Below are positions 6,290-13,433 of a stretch of 17,975 nt of DNA, piece by piece. The stretch is taken from positions 1 through 17,975 of the forward strand of contig JAKLQT010000066.1 of assembly GCA_022013205.1 (NCBI GenBank), written 5' to 3'. The first letter of the stretch is position 1. The number at the start of each line of letters is the position of its first letter. Source of the DNA: Candidatus Omnitrophota bacterium. Its GTDB lineage: Bacteria > Omnitrophota > Gorgyraeia > B26-G9. Under the pieces are notes generated by a model. The model saw nothing but the letters and a program-made list of their open reading frames with translations. It was not told the origin of the DNA and did not search any database. Both the position numbers and the translations under genes were made by a program.

Positions 6290-6318
6290 TTGCATAAATT
6301 TAATCTTTATGATATACT
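6290..6318 (+). promoter_or_regulatory. Promoter of the DUF4143 ATPase gene
   Basis: TTGCAT (6290-6295), 17 bases, TATACT (6313-6318), with AGGAG at 6337-6341 and ATG at 6348. The -35 box is weak and the -10 box good. Confidence 0.6.
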
Positions 6319-6347
6319 TTCTCCGGCATTAAAGAAAGGAGCCATTA

Positions 6348-7514
6348 ATGGTTATTCGTCATCTATCAAAAATAATGGGGGAATTAAGCAAGCAATATCC
6401 TGTTATAACCGTTACAGGCCCCAGACAATCAGGCAAGACAACGCTTGTTAAAACACTCTTCAAAAACAAACCTTACCGCAATCTTGAAAATCCGGATGAA
6501 CGAGAATTTGCCGTAAAAGATCCGCGGGCGTTTCTTGCCCGGGTCAAAGACGGCGCCATTATCGACGAAATACAACGTGTCCCCTCTTTGCTTTCGTATA
6601 TACAAACCTATGTGGACGAAAGAAAAATTCCCGGGCTTTTTATTCTGACCGGCAGCCAAAACTTAAATCTTTTATCGAGCATATCCCAATCGCTGGCAGG
6701 AAGAACCGCAATCCTAAAATTACTGCCATTTGACATAGATGAAATATCAAGATACGACAAAAATCTTCCTTTAGAACAACTTCTTCTAAACGGGACTTTC
6801 CCCGCGATATATGAGAAAAATCTTAACCCGACTATTTTCTACAGAAGTTACTATGAGACTTATATTGAACGAGACCTGCGCCAACTTATAAACGTGAAAG
6901 ACCTGCACCTCTTTCAGATTTTTATCCGGCTTTGCGCGGGAAGAGTGGGGCAGCTATTTAACGCGAACAGCCTATCCAATGAGACTGGCGTAAGCACAGC
7001 TACTATAAAAAGCTGGCTTTCTATATTAGAAGCTTCTTATGTGCTTTTTCTTCTTGAGCCGTTCCACGAGAACATAAACAAAAGGTTGACAAAAGCCAGA
7101 AAAATATATTTTTATGACGCGGGACTGGCTTCCTATCTATTAGGGATAGAAAACGTTGAACAAGCGCTAACGCACCCCTTACGCGGTAATCTTTTTGAGA
7201 ATCTTGTTGTTACGGAATTAATTAAACAAAGGTTCAATAAAGGCCTTGATCACAACCTTTGTTTCTATAGGGACAGTAACGGCAATGAGATCGACATCTT
7301 ATTCCGGCATGGGCATCTCATTACACCGGTTGAAATAAAGACCGCGGAAACTTTTAACTCGGGTTTTCTGAAAGGGCTTACTTACATTAAAAAAGTTTTG
7401 CCCTCGAAAATCGGGAACGGTTTTTTAATTTACGGGGGCAATATAGAACAAAAAATACTCAACAATACCGTGATAAACTTTAAAAACTGCTCCGTTGTAT
7501 TCAAAACGCGGTAA
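6348..7514 (+). CDS. AAA-type ATPase with C-terminal DUF4143 domain
   Basis: A full-length 388-residue member of the AAA_14/DUF4143 family, common accessory genes of unclear role, suspected to act in TA-like or defence settings. Visible: Walker A GPRQSGKTT (24-32), Walker B AIIDEIQ (70-76), the sensor-like ILTGSQNLNLL (99-109), and SLAGRTAILKLLPFD. DUF4143 follows from about residue 175 (YIERDLRQLINVKDL), with a winged-helix-like part near ETGVSTATIKSWLSILE, then YDAGLASYLLG, LRGNLFENLVVTELIKQ and a PD-(D/E)XK-like end: NEIDILF and PVEIKTAETF. Starts at ATG 6348 after AGGAG, with its own promoter; monocistronic. The Walker and nuclease-like residues look intact. Confidence 0.92.
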   Translation: MVIRHLSKIMGELSKQYPVITVTGPRQSGKTTLVKTLFKNKPYRNLENPDEREFAVKDPRAFLARVKDGAIIDEIQRVPSLLSYIQTYVDERKIPGLFILTGSQNLNLLSSISQSLAGRTAILKLLPFDIDEISRYDKNLPLEQLLLNGTFPAIYEKNLNPTIFYRSYYETYIERDLRQLINVKDLHLFQIFIRLCAGRVGQLFNANSLSNETGVSTATIKSWLSILEASYVLFLLEPFHENINKRLTKARKIYFYDAGLASYLLGIENVEQALTHPLRGNLFENLVVTELIKQRFNKGLDHNLCFYRDSNGNEIDILFRHGHLITPVEIKTAETFNSGFLKGLTYIKKVLPSKIGNGFLIYGGNIEQKILNNTVINFKNCSVVFKTR

Positions 7515-7586
7515 ATTAGGGTTCTTTCTTGTAAAGGGTGGTGAGAAAGAATCTCTTTGAAATAGAAATTGTCAGTTCTTTTTGAT

Positions 7587-7733
7587 TCATTTTAATAGGC
7601 ATTCTGACGGTTGTCCGCAGTTGTCATGAAAACTATTCATTTTCTTTACGTCATTATGACCAAGCTCCAGTTTCTCTATCAGCTTTTTATCTGATTTGAT
7701 CTGAGCCAACAAGATATACCTGCCTACGCGTGT
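7587..7733 (-). pseudogene. Unrecognised C-terminal gene fragment
   Basis: Forty-eight codons (TRVGRYILLAQIKSDKKLIE, then KLELGHNDVKKMNSFHDNC and an SECLLK end) with coding-like composition. Upstream it hits a stop at 7734-7736 and then the nonamer repeat, so the front is gone. Its final 16 bases before the stop recur at 12484-12499 beside an elyC scrap. No family recognised. Confidence 0.4.
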
Positions 7734-7738
7734 CTACT

Positions 7739-7830
7739 GTAATCTGTGGATCCAATCTGCGTAATCTGCGTAATCTGCGTAATCTGTGGATCCGTCTTTC
7801 ATCTTTTTTTAATCCGTATAATCCGCGTAA
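7739..7830. repeat. TAATCTGCG nonamer array, left of the DUF2442/DUF4160 pair
   Basis: Three exact TAATCTGCG-type units in tandem (7751-7780) bounded on each side by AATCTGTGGATCC, then a diverged AATCCGTATAATCCGCGTAA at 7811-7830. Same family as 3343-3380 and 8691-8808. It explains the open frames here, which are only translated repeats. The rest of the gap 7515-8003 holds the fragment at 7587-7733 and an imperfect hairpin (7520-7553). Confidence 0.8.
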
Positions 7831-7952
7831 GAGGAATACCTTTCATGCAATTCTTCAATTTCACTATTCTTGTCTTTTCCAAGTTTATCCTCAGTTTTAG
7901 TTCACCGCATTTGCAAGAACATTTATTATACAAAAAATGCTGGCGCGACTGC

Positions 7953-7981
7953 TTGCTAAATTATGACTAATATGCTACTAT
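7953..7981 (+). promoter_or_regulatory. Promoter of the DUF2442/DUF4160 pair
   Basis: TTGCTA (7953-7958), 17 bases, TACTAT (7976-7981), then AGGAGG at 7988-7993 and ATG at 8004. Moderate match to consensus. Confidence 0.55.
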
Positions 7982-8003
7982 TTACATAGGAGGAAGTTGT
8001 GCG

Positions 8004-8288
8004 ATGTATAAAATTATAGAGGTTAACGTATTGTCGGATTATAATATCCGGATTAAATACAGCGACGGCACAGAGGGAACGGTAAATTTATCTCATCTTG
8101 TTGGCAAAGGAGTATTTTTACTCTGGGATAATTATGATGAATTTAAAAAAGTTTCTATAGGATCATCCGGTGAATTATTATGGGGAACACAAGTAGATTT
8201 ATGTCCTGATTCTTTATATCTACAAATTACGGGGAAAAAACCGGAAGATTTGTTTTCCAATATAAAACAGGTGTCCATTCATGCCTGA
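8004..8288 (+). CDS. DUF2442 protein
   Basis: A 94-residue protein with the DUF2442 pattern: YKIIEVNVLSDYNIRIKYSD opening, then GTEGTVNLSHLVGKGVF, a WDNYDEFKKVSI segment and WGTQVDLCPDSLYLQITGK near the end. The family binds no known ligand by sequence; it is often found beside DUF4160 and treated as a possible TA-like pair. The start has a strong AGGAGG ten bases upstream. The last eight bases overlap the next gene, so the pair is coupled. The pair is bounded on both sides by nonamer repeats, which suggests a transferable cassette. Confidence 0.88.
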   Translation: MYKIIEVNVLSDYNIRIKYSDGTEGTVNLSHLVGKGVFLLWDNYDEFKKVSIGSSGELLWGTQVDLCPDSLYLQITGKKPEDLFSNIKQVSIHA

Positions 8289-8541
8289 AATATGTAGATT
8301 CTATGGTATTGTTATTAAAATGTTTTTCGAGGACCATATCCCGGCGCATTTTCATGTAGAATATGGCAGTTTTGAAGCACTGATTGGAATAGACACTCTT
8401 GCCGTAATAGCTGGTAAACTGCCGCCCAGAGCATTAGGGCTTGTTATGGAATGGGCCGCGTTACATCAAAAAGAACTCCTCCTATCGTGGCAAAACGCCA
8501 AAAATCAAACATCTCCGGGGAAAATCGAACCTTTAAAATAA
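8281..8541 (+). CDS. DUF4160 protein
   Basis: An 86-residue protein of the DUF4160 family: PEICRFYGIVIKMFFEDHIP, then AHFHVEYGSFEALIGIDT with the conserved H-x-H, GKLPPRALGLVMEWAALHQ and ELLLSWQNA. The family function is unknown; its regular pairing with DUF2442 suggests a two-component unit, possibly TA. It starts inside the end of the DUF2442 gene (8-base overlap). The tail after NAKNQ is longer than I expect and may be poorly conserved. Confidence 0.88.
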   Translation: MPEICRFYGIVIKMFFEDHIPAHFHVEYGSFEALIGIDTLAVIAGKLPPRALGLVMEWAALHQKELLLSWQNAKNQTSPGKIEPLK

Positions 8542-8690
8542 ACAATTTAACACCTAAATGGCCCCGCCTGTCAAGGAGTAAAAAAAGAGCAAAAGAGGCC
8601 AGAGTGATTTTCCAGGCCTTCCTCTATGCCTCAAAACAAGCTTTCTTCTTACTTTCTTAGACAACATCTCAATAACAAAGCTTTCGCTGC

Positions 8691-8808
8691 CTAATCCGTG
8701 TAATCCGCGTAATCTGTGGATCTAATCCCTTCTTCAAGACTAAACAACAGCTTCCACTAATCAAAGATACGCTTCAATCCACAGATTTCGCCGATTTTCA
8801 CAGATTTT
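8691..8808. repeat. Nonamer repeats in inverted pair, right of the DUF2442/DUF4160 pair
   Basis: CTAATCCGTGTAATCCGCG then TAATCTGTGGAT at 8691-8722, and in the opposite sense ATCCACAGATTTCGCCG then ATTTTCACAGATT at 8778-8807, with about 55 bases between. The gap 8542-8825 contains no gene I can support. Confidence 0.75.
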
Positions 8809-8825
8809 AAAAATAATTTCATTTT

Positions 8826-9014
8826 AAGGCCCCTCAAAAAAAGTATTCCTACAAGTGCAATTCGTGTGGGCTTGAAAATGACGTAGAAGACATTGTTATA
8901 GACGCATTTATTGCTTCGATGGAATATAAGCGGGGAGAGATGCCAAAGTTAGAATGTCTATGTGGCGGGACTTTGCTGTATAACCCGCAAAAAAGTCCGC
9001 CCGAAGGGCGTTAA
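8826..9014 (+). pseudogene. Small zinc-ribbon protein lacking its start
   Basis: Sixty-two codons with a CNSCG motif and later CLCGG, a plausible four-Cys zinc ribbon, in KKYSYKCNSCGLENDVEDIV and MPKLECLCGGTLLYNP. No start codon lies between the upstream stop at 8814-8816 and the first Cys pair; the nonamer repeat ends only about 20 bases before. The 5' end therefore seems to have been lost at the repeat. An internal ATG (8920) would exclude the first Cys pair. Family not recognised. Confidence 0.5.
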
Positions 9015-9050
9015 TTAATTTTGTTTTTTGTTCAGAATGGAACTCACTTT

Positions 9051-9826
9051 TTATATCTGTCCTCTTAATTTTGCCCATATTAATCCAAGCGACTCATAAA
9101 CCGCCTTTTCTGTTTTTTCAATATTACCTGATGAGGGGAAAAACGCGGATGGTCTTAACGCGTTTGATTTAACAACCAAATGCCCGGTTGAAGCCGGGAT
9201 CGGGTTCATTCCCATTTTTTAAACAATGCCATAGACCTTGGCATATGAGAAGCGGAAGTAACCAAAACAAATATTTTATCCCCAACTATCGACTTTATGA
9301 TCCTTGCCTGATCCTTTGTGTCCCTGGAATCAGCTTCGATGATAATATCCTTTTCATTAACCCCGATGGCTTTAGCAATTTCAGACATAATTTCCGCGTT
9401 AGAAATCGGATCAAATACTTTGCCTGCCGAAAGCAACAGTTTACTGCCTTTAATTTCGCGTTGAATGCGTATACCTTCTATTAAACGCGCTAATGAATCC
9501 CTTCCTATCTGACTTAACAGCGGTAGTTCATTACTTGAAATATGCCCTCCCCCAAGGACAACAACAAAATTCGGCTTGCTTTGCGTTTTATTGTATTCAG
9601 TTTTACTGGGAAAAGCAGCATACTTATATTCGATAGGCCGCAGCATCGCGTCTGATGTAAATTTAAAACTGCTCGGAACAAGCAATATTATCCCAAGTGT
9701 TACAAGGATCTTCCCTGTTTTCTGCTTTTTTGAAAACCACAGCAGGAATATACCCGCAATAAGACACAAAAGAGTCAATGGCAGAGGAAATAAAAACGGA
9801 GCAACTATTTTTTTTAAAAGAAACAT
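9051..9826 (-). pseudogene. ElyC/SanA/YdcF-type (DUF218) envelope protein, frameshifted
   Basis: A membrane-anchored DUF218 protein resembling ElyC, which acts in envelope and peptidoglycan-precursor homeostasis. From ATG 9826 (GGAAGG upstream): two membrane helices in about residues 8-50, then NFVVVLGGG (DUF218 start), GRDSLARLIEGIRIQR, LLLSAGK, EADSRDTKDQAR and VTSASHMPRSMALFKK. There the frame breaks at a run of six A (about 9216-9221) and stops at 9206. The other copy, in the chimera at 5545-5952, has seven A and reads on. In the shifted frame the conserved tail (GMNPIPASTGHLVVK to WAKLRGQI) continues to 9051. This may be a recent mutation, a consensus error, or slippage. Confidence 0.85.
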
Positions 9827-9920
9827 TAACCTTCCCCTTCCCCTAAAAACCAACCGCGTTTCTTCTTTAATAACAATGACTATTTTTCTTTTTACGTCAC
9901 GCTTTCAATAAATCAATTAA

Positions 9921-10120
9921 TCAAACACCGTTGCCCCCTAGTCCTTGATTTGCGTGTGTTGCTTTTCTAAGCTTTAATCCGTATTTCTTTTTTGCATTTT
10001 CTGCTGCTTTGTGAATATATTCGATTTGTTCTTTACTAGTCATACCTTTCATCCCGTCTCTTCATACATCTTTTCTCGAATCTCGTGTATTTCTTTCATC
10101 GCTTTAGGTTCTTTATACAT
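9921..10120 (-). pseudogene. Small antitoxin-like gene split in two overlapping frames
   Basis: First frame, ATG 10120 to TGA 10049: 23 residues, MYKEPKAMKEIHEIREKMYE. Second frame, ATG 10052 to TGA 9921: 43 residues, including MTSKEQIEYIHKAAENAKKK and YGLKLRK. The two overlap as ATGA. Together they resemble one small helical antitoxin-like protein (EP..MKEIHEIRE...Y E...S.E..I..IH..A E...KKYG.K), so a one-base frameshift is likely; translational coupling of two peptides is the alternative. A perfect GGAGGTG lies eight bases upstream of the first ATG, so it is probably still translated. Confidence 0.5.
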
Positions 10121-10208
10121 TTTCAATCACCTCCATTGGTGAATAAATATCTATTTCTCGATATCCCATTCTGAAATAAATATTCTGTATTTGCCTTCCT
10201 TGATCTCT

Positions 10209-10313
10209 TTAACTTGTAAATTTCTCAATCTCTTTCGCGAAATCGCGCAGAAGTTTATAATGGCCGTTTTAAATTTTTTCATAGATCATTAATGCCTGGT
10301 TTTCATCTTGAAT
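10209..10313 (-). pseudogene. Decayed toxin-like fragment upstream of the split antitoxin
   Basis: A minus-strand frame with one internal stop: IQDENQALMIYEKI, stop, NGHYKLLRDFAKEIEKFTS. Composition looks coding and it precedes the split antitoxin, so it may be a broken partner. No family assigned. The gap 10121-10390 holds nothing else recognisable. Confidence 0.25.
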
Positions 10314-10390
10314 TCATATATCACTATCCTTTTCTTTAATTTGAGAAATACTCACTTGGCCCAGCTTCATTTTATTACCATTTATATACT

Positions 10391-11641
10391 TCATGCTTTC
10401 ACGGCCTTTTTAATCCCCAGAGTATTAACGATAAATAACATTATCGAGCAAGCGCATAAAACATACAGAACCTCTAACAAACTCCGATGAAACAAAATAA
10501 TCAATACCGCTTCCAAGATCACGAATACGAGAAATACATATATAAATTTCATGTTATGCACGGAAAGATGATAATAAAGAAAAACACTTGATAAGGCAAA
10601 AAAACTCATGCTCAGGGAAAAAGGCATTACCAGTGGAATACATTCAAGGAGCACTCTTCCCGACAAAATCTTAAGAACAAATTCAGGAAATATTACACAA
10701 AACAGGCCTGCGGAAAAAGAAAGGGTTGCCACCGCGATTAAGCACTTTTTTAAAATATGTACTGTTTCCTCATTCCTAGTGTAATTTTCTGTTATCTTAG
10801 GAAACATGACCATCGTTACTGCTCCCGGTAAAAACAGAATTATTTTACCGATCATTTGTGCCACAGAATAATATCCCGCTTCCATAGGCGAAAAATAATG
10901 TTTTACCAGCACAATATCCATACTTGTTAATAACCCAAAACTCGGCAAAGCAATGAATGCCGGTAAAAAATATCTGTAAATAGCCTTCAAATCCAACTCC
11001 TTCTCGTCTAATTTAAAAGATTCTTTCCGCGGCATAAAAAAATAAGGCTTGAGCGGTATAAAAGAAAACAGCAAAGCGATTAAACTTGCCATAACTATTG
11101 CTGTTAAAGCACCCCAAACCCGCAATCCAAGATTTACGAGAAGCACCCCAAACGCCAACCTTAAGACCGCGTTAATAATAGATGCCGCGCCTAAGCTTTT
11201 AAATTTCTGAAGCCCTTGCAATCCTCCTAAATTATAAGGCAGCAACGCCGATAACAACATCATAAAGCCCACCATAATAACCATCAAATTATTTTCAAGC
11301 TTAAAAAAAACGGCAATTTTATTACTACAGATCAAAACCAGCAAAAAAACAACAATACTAATAATAAGTATCTTTTTAAGAAATAACAGTAAAAAGGCAT
11401 GGATTTTGAATGATTGGTTATTTGCTTTAAACCCGGCAACAAATTTTGTAACCACTGCCTGTAATGGCCCTAACGGCATAGAGATAACAATTGTCATCGA
11501 AAGCAAGGTATTTAAGATGCCAAAATCTACCGGATTAAGCATCCTAACCATGAACAGTTGAAAAAGCAGGTTAAATACACTTGCCGTTGTTACAGCAAAA
11601 AACATTATCCCAGCGTCTTTTATCAAGCGGTCTAATTTCAT
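10391..11641 (-). CDS. Polysaccharide flippase (Wzx / PST family)
   Basis: A 416-residue, very hydrophobic integral membrane protein with about 12 predicted helices, typical of oligosaccharide flippases that move lipid-linked repeat units across the inner membrane. The opening is characteristic: RLIKDAGIMFFAVTTASVFN, then QLFMVRMLNPVDFGILNTLL (the R.L.P.dyG motif). Further segments include AVVTKFVAGF, GLQGLQKF and MDIVLVKHYFSPMEAGYYSV, all standard positions in the family. Starts at ATG 11641 with GAGGGG upstream. It is alone between its promoter and the decayed region, away from the gmd/Wzz operon, but likely serves the same surface-glycan pathway. Confidence 0.9.
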   Translation of the reverse strand: MKLDRLIKDAGIMFFAVTTASVFNLLFQLFMVRMLNPVDFGILNTLLSMTIVISMPLGPLQAVVTKFVAGFKANNQSFKIHAFLLLFLKKILIISIVVFLLVLICSNKIAVFFKLENNLMVIMVGFMMLLSALLPYNLGGLQGLQKFKSLGAASIINAVLRLAFGVLLVNLGLRVWGALTAIVMASLIALLFSFIPLKPYFFMPRKESFKLDEKELDLKAIYRYFLPAFIALPSFGLLTSMDIVLVKHYFSPMEAGYYSVAQMIGKIILFLPGAVTMVMFPKITENYTRNEETVHILKKCLIAVATLSFSAGLFCVIFPEFVLKILSGRVLLECIPLVMPFSLSMSFFALSSVFLYYHLSVHNMKFIYVFLVFVILEAVLIILFHRSLLEVLYVLCACSIMLFIVNTLGIKKAVKA

Positions 11642-11665
11642 TTCCCCTCTAAGGTTAGGTATTAT

Positions 11666-11694
11666 ATATTAGCATCTTAACGGCAAGAAGTCAA
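11666..11694 (-). promoter_or_regulatory. Promoter of the flippase gene
   Basis: TTGACT (11694-11689), 17 bases, TAATAT (11671-11666), 25 bases ahead of the flippase ATG. Confidence 0.6.
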
Positions 11695-11763
11695 TAATTC
11701 ACCTAACATATTTATTTTTAATACGTTAAGATAAGATTTGTACTGACGTTTCCCGATTGTGTC

Positions 11764-11792
11764 TTGACACATTTAATGAAATAGTGTATTCT
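11764..11792 (+). promoter_or_regulatory. Promoter of TA module 2
   Basis: TTGACA (11764-11769), 17 bases, TATTCT (11787-11792). The spacer and flanks carry an imperfect palindrome ACACATTT-AATG-AAATAGTGT (11767-11787), a candidate operator for the RHH antitoxin. The start site falls next to the ribosome-binding site, so the leader is very short. Confidence 0.7.
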
Positions 11793-11812
11793 TATATCAG
11801 GAGGTGAAAAAC

Positions 11813-12064
11813 ATGGCAAAAGCAGCTATAACACGAGAGAGATTAAGTATTGATGTGCTTCCTGAGGAACATAGACAAATAAAAGTCCATGCGGCGCTTC
11901 GTGGCGAAACAATCCGAGAGTATGTCGTTGAAAGTGTGCGGGAGCGTTTATGTCAGGAAACTGAAGCAAGAGAATTGTCAGCGCTGACTATGCATCTGGA
12001 TCAAGATCCCACCTTAAAGAAATTATGGGATAATGAAAAGGACGCCGCTTATGACAAAATATAA
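11813..12064 (+). CDS. RHH-type antitoxin (module 2)
   Basis: An 83-residue protein: ERLSIDVLPEEHRQIKVHAA, then LRGETIREYVVESVRERL, the ribbon-helix-helix pattern of small antitoxins, followed by an acidic tail (HLDQDPTLKKLWDNEKDAAY) suitable for toxin binding. The ATG at 11813 is chosen; the longer GTG start at 11804 lies inside the AGGAGG ribosome-binding site (11800-11805). It overlaps the toxin gene by 14 bases. Order antitoxin then toxin, as in module 1, but the proteins are clearly different, so this is not a recent duplicate. Confidence 0.85.
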   Translation: MAKAAITRERLSIDVLPEEHRQIKVHAALRGETIREYVVESVRERLCQETEARELSALTMHLDQDPTLKKLWDNEKDAAYDKI

Positions 12065-12389
12065 GCGGGGGGATATAGTTCTGGTTAATTTTGGCTTTTC
12101 TGAAGGAAAGAGATCCAAGAAGAGACCTGCCTTAATAATAAGCAACGATAATTATCACAAGAATCGTCAAGAGGTGATCGTTGTGGCTATCACACACAAT
12201 ATAAAAAGAGTGCTTTCCGGCGATACCAAAATAGATGAGTGGAAAGAAGCGGGGCTCTTATATCCATCTTTGGTTACAGGAATTATCCGAACAATAAAAA
12301 ACAGTATGATACTCCATAAGTTAGGGGCTCTTTCCCAACAAGATTTTCGGAAGGTGCAAGAGAATCTTAGGGAAGCAATAGGTTTGTAA
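12051..12389 (+). CDS. mazF: MazF/PemK-type toxin (module 2)
   Basis: A 112-residue PemK/MazF-fold endoribonuclease toxin with KRGDIVLVNFGFSEGKRSKK and RPALIISND at the front, VIVVAITHNI in the core strand, GLLYPSLVTGIIRTIKNSM at the active-site region, and a helical end. I prefer ATG 12051 (AAGGA eight bases upstream) over ATG 12033, which would add six residues and a longer overlap. Transcribed with the antitoxin from the promoter at 11764. Intact and probably functional. Confidence 0.92.
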   Translation: MTKYKRGDIVLVNFGFSEGKRSKKRPALIISNDNYHKNRQEVIVVAITHNIKRVLSGDTKIDEWKEAGLLYPSLVTGIIRTIKNSMILHKLGALSQQDFRKVQENLREAIGL

Positions 12390-12483
12390 AATTTAAATCG
12401 CGCATAAACCTTATTTTTGTTTATTCCTACCATTAGGATTAACTTATCTTTTGTATAAGCGCTTCGGAATGGTTGAAATCTAC

Positions 12484-12538
12484 TTAATAGGCATTCTGAT
12501 AAAACTGCTCGGAATAAGCAATATTATCCAAAGTGTTA
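12484..12538 (-). pseudogene. Mosaic scrap: elyC-like fragment joined to another gene end
   Basis: 12500-12538 matches part of the elyC-like gene near 9663-9700 (TAAAACTGCTCGGAA and AAGCAATATTATCC shared) with a base missing. Directly left of it, TTAATAGGCATTCTGA (12484-12499) equals the end of the fragment at 7592-7607. It sits just downstream of hisF. Too short to code. Confidence 0.6.
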
Positions 12539-12568
12539 TTTTGTAAGTCTACGGGTAAAGGGCCGATG

Positions 12569-12593
12569 GATTAAATTGTGTAACAATTTAATC
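12569..12593 (-). terminator. Hairpin at the hisF stop codon
   Basis: GATTAAATTG-TGTAA-CAATTTAATC, a perfect 10-bp stem that includes the first base of the hisF stop codon. AT-rich and without a following T-run on the minus strand, so it may be an mRNA 3' end structure rather than a true intrinsic terminator. Confidence 0.4.
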
Positions 12594-13414
12594 TACAAAC
12601 GCATTGCCAGGCCTTTGCGCTTCAAATACTGTTTTGTATGCTTGATTTTATAAGTACCGTAATGAAATATCGATGCCGCCAGCACCGCGTCGGCTTTTCC
12701 CGCACTCAACGCCTCATAAAGATGCTCTAAAGTCCCCGCCCCACCGGAAGCAATAACCGGAATCCTGACCGCTTCGGAAACCGCCCGGGTAAGTTCAAGG
12801 TCATAGCCGGATTTCGTACCGTCCTTATCCATACTTGTCAGCAATATCTCTCCTGCCCCCAACTGCTCCACTCTTTTAACCCATTCAATAACATCAATTC
12901 CCGTAGGCTGCTTTCCCCCGTAAATATAGACTTCCCAACCAGGTTTCAAGTTACAAGTTTCAGGTTTCAAGTTTCTTTGTGTAACTTGTGACTTGTGACC
13001 TGTGACTTGTGACCTGCGTTTGGCGTCCACCGCGACAACGATGCACTGATTCCCGAATTTCCGGGATCCTTGTCTGATAATGTTCGGGTTTTTTACGGCT
13101 GCCGTATTTAACGAGACCTTATCCGCTCCCTTTCTTAAAATCAACTCTATATCCGCCAATGTCCGGATACCTCCGCCGACCGTAAACGGGATAAATACCT
13201 CTTCCGCTGTCCGGCGCACGACATCAAGCATGGTTTTGCGATGCTCAAAACTCGCCGTGATATCCAGAAAAACCACCTCATCCGCGCCCTCACGACTATA
13301 GGTCGCCGCTTGTTCTACAGGGTCCCCGGCATCCCGTAACCCCAAAAAATTTATTCCTTTTACAACCCTGCCGTCCTTGACATCAAGACAGGGGATTATT
13401 CGTTTGGCAAGCAT
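12593..13414 (-). CDS. hisF: Imidazole glycerol phosphate synthase cyclase subunit HisF, with repeat insertion
   Basis: Cyclase half of IGP synthase; with HisH it makes imidazole glycerol phosphate and AICAR in histidine synthesis. The 273 residues form a TIM barrel: RIIPCLDVKDGRVVKG with catalytic Asp11, FTVGGGIRT (77-85), IVVAVDAKR with catalytic Asp130, GAGEILLTSMDKDGT (about 187-201), IPVIASGGAG (218-227). The start motif is that of true histidine HisF, not the O-antigen paralogues. It is about 20 residues longer than usual because residues about 133-158 are encoded by a palindromic heptamer element (12940-13016), placed in the loop after Asp130 and before WEVYIYGGK. The frame is kept, so the enzyme may work. 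ATG 13414 follows GGGAG. Confidence 0.95.
   Translation of the reverse strand: MLAKRIIPCLDVKDGRVVKGINFLGLRDAGDPVEQAATYSREGADEVVFLDITASFEHRKTMLDVVRRTAEEVFIPFTVGGGIRTLADIELILRKGADKVSLNTAAVKNPNIIRQGSRKFGNQCIVVAVDAKRRSQVTGHKSQVTQRNLKPETCNLKPGWEVYIYGGKQPTGIDVIEWVKRVEQLGAGEILLTSMDKDGTKSGYDLELTRAVSEAVRIPVIASGGAGTLEHLYEALSAGKADAVLAASIFHYGTYKIKHTKQYLKRKGLAMRL
12940..13016. repeat. 77-bp palindromic heptamer element inside hisF
   Basis: Five 7-base CARGTTW-type units (12940-12974), a 7-base centre (CTTTGTG), then five TRACYTG units (12982-13016), which are the inverted form. Every unit is in register: 11 x 7 bases. Same unit family as the arrays around IVP gene 3. Translated as RSQVTGHKSQVTQRNLKPET and CNLKPG. 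Confidence 0.9.
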
Positions 13415-13433
13415 GCTTAGCTCCCTTTAATAA

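Noticed and set aside
7746..7970. Plus-strand open frame starting with a repeated CVI pattern
   Set aside because: It is a translation of the nonamer array plus unrelated sequence; no ribosome-binding site and no family.
8551..8600. Minus-strand TTGACA followed by TTAAAT near 8545-8574
   Set aside because: The spacing is 18 with a poor -10 box, and it points into the 3' end of the DUF4160 gene with no target gene.
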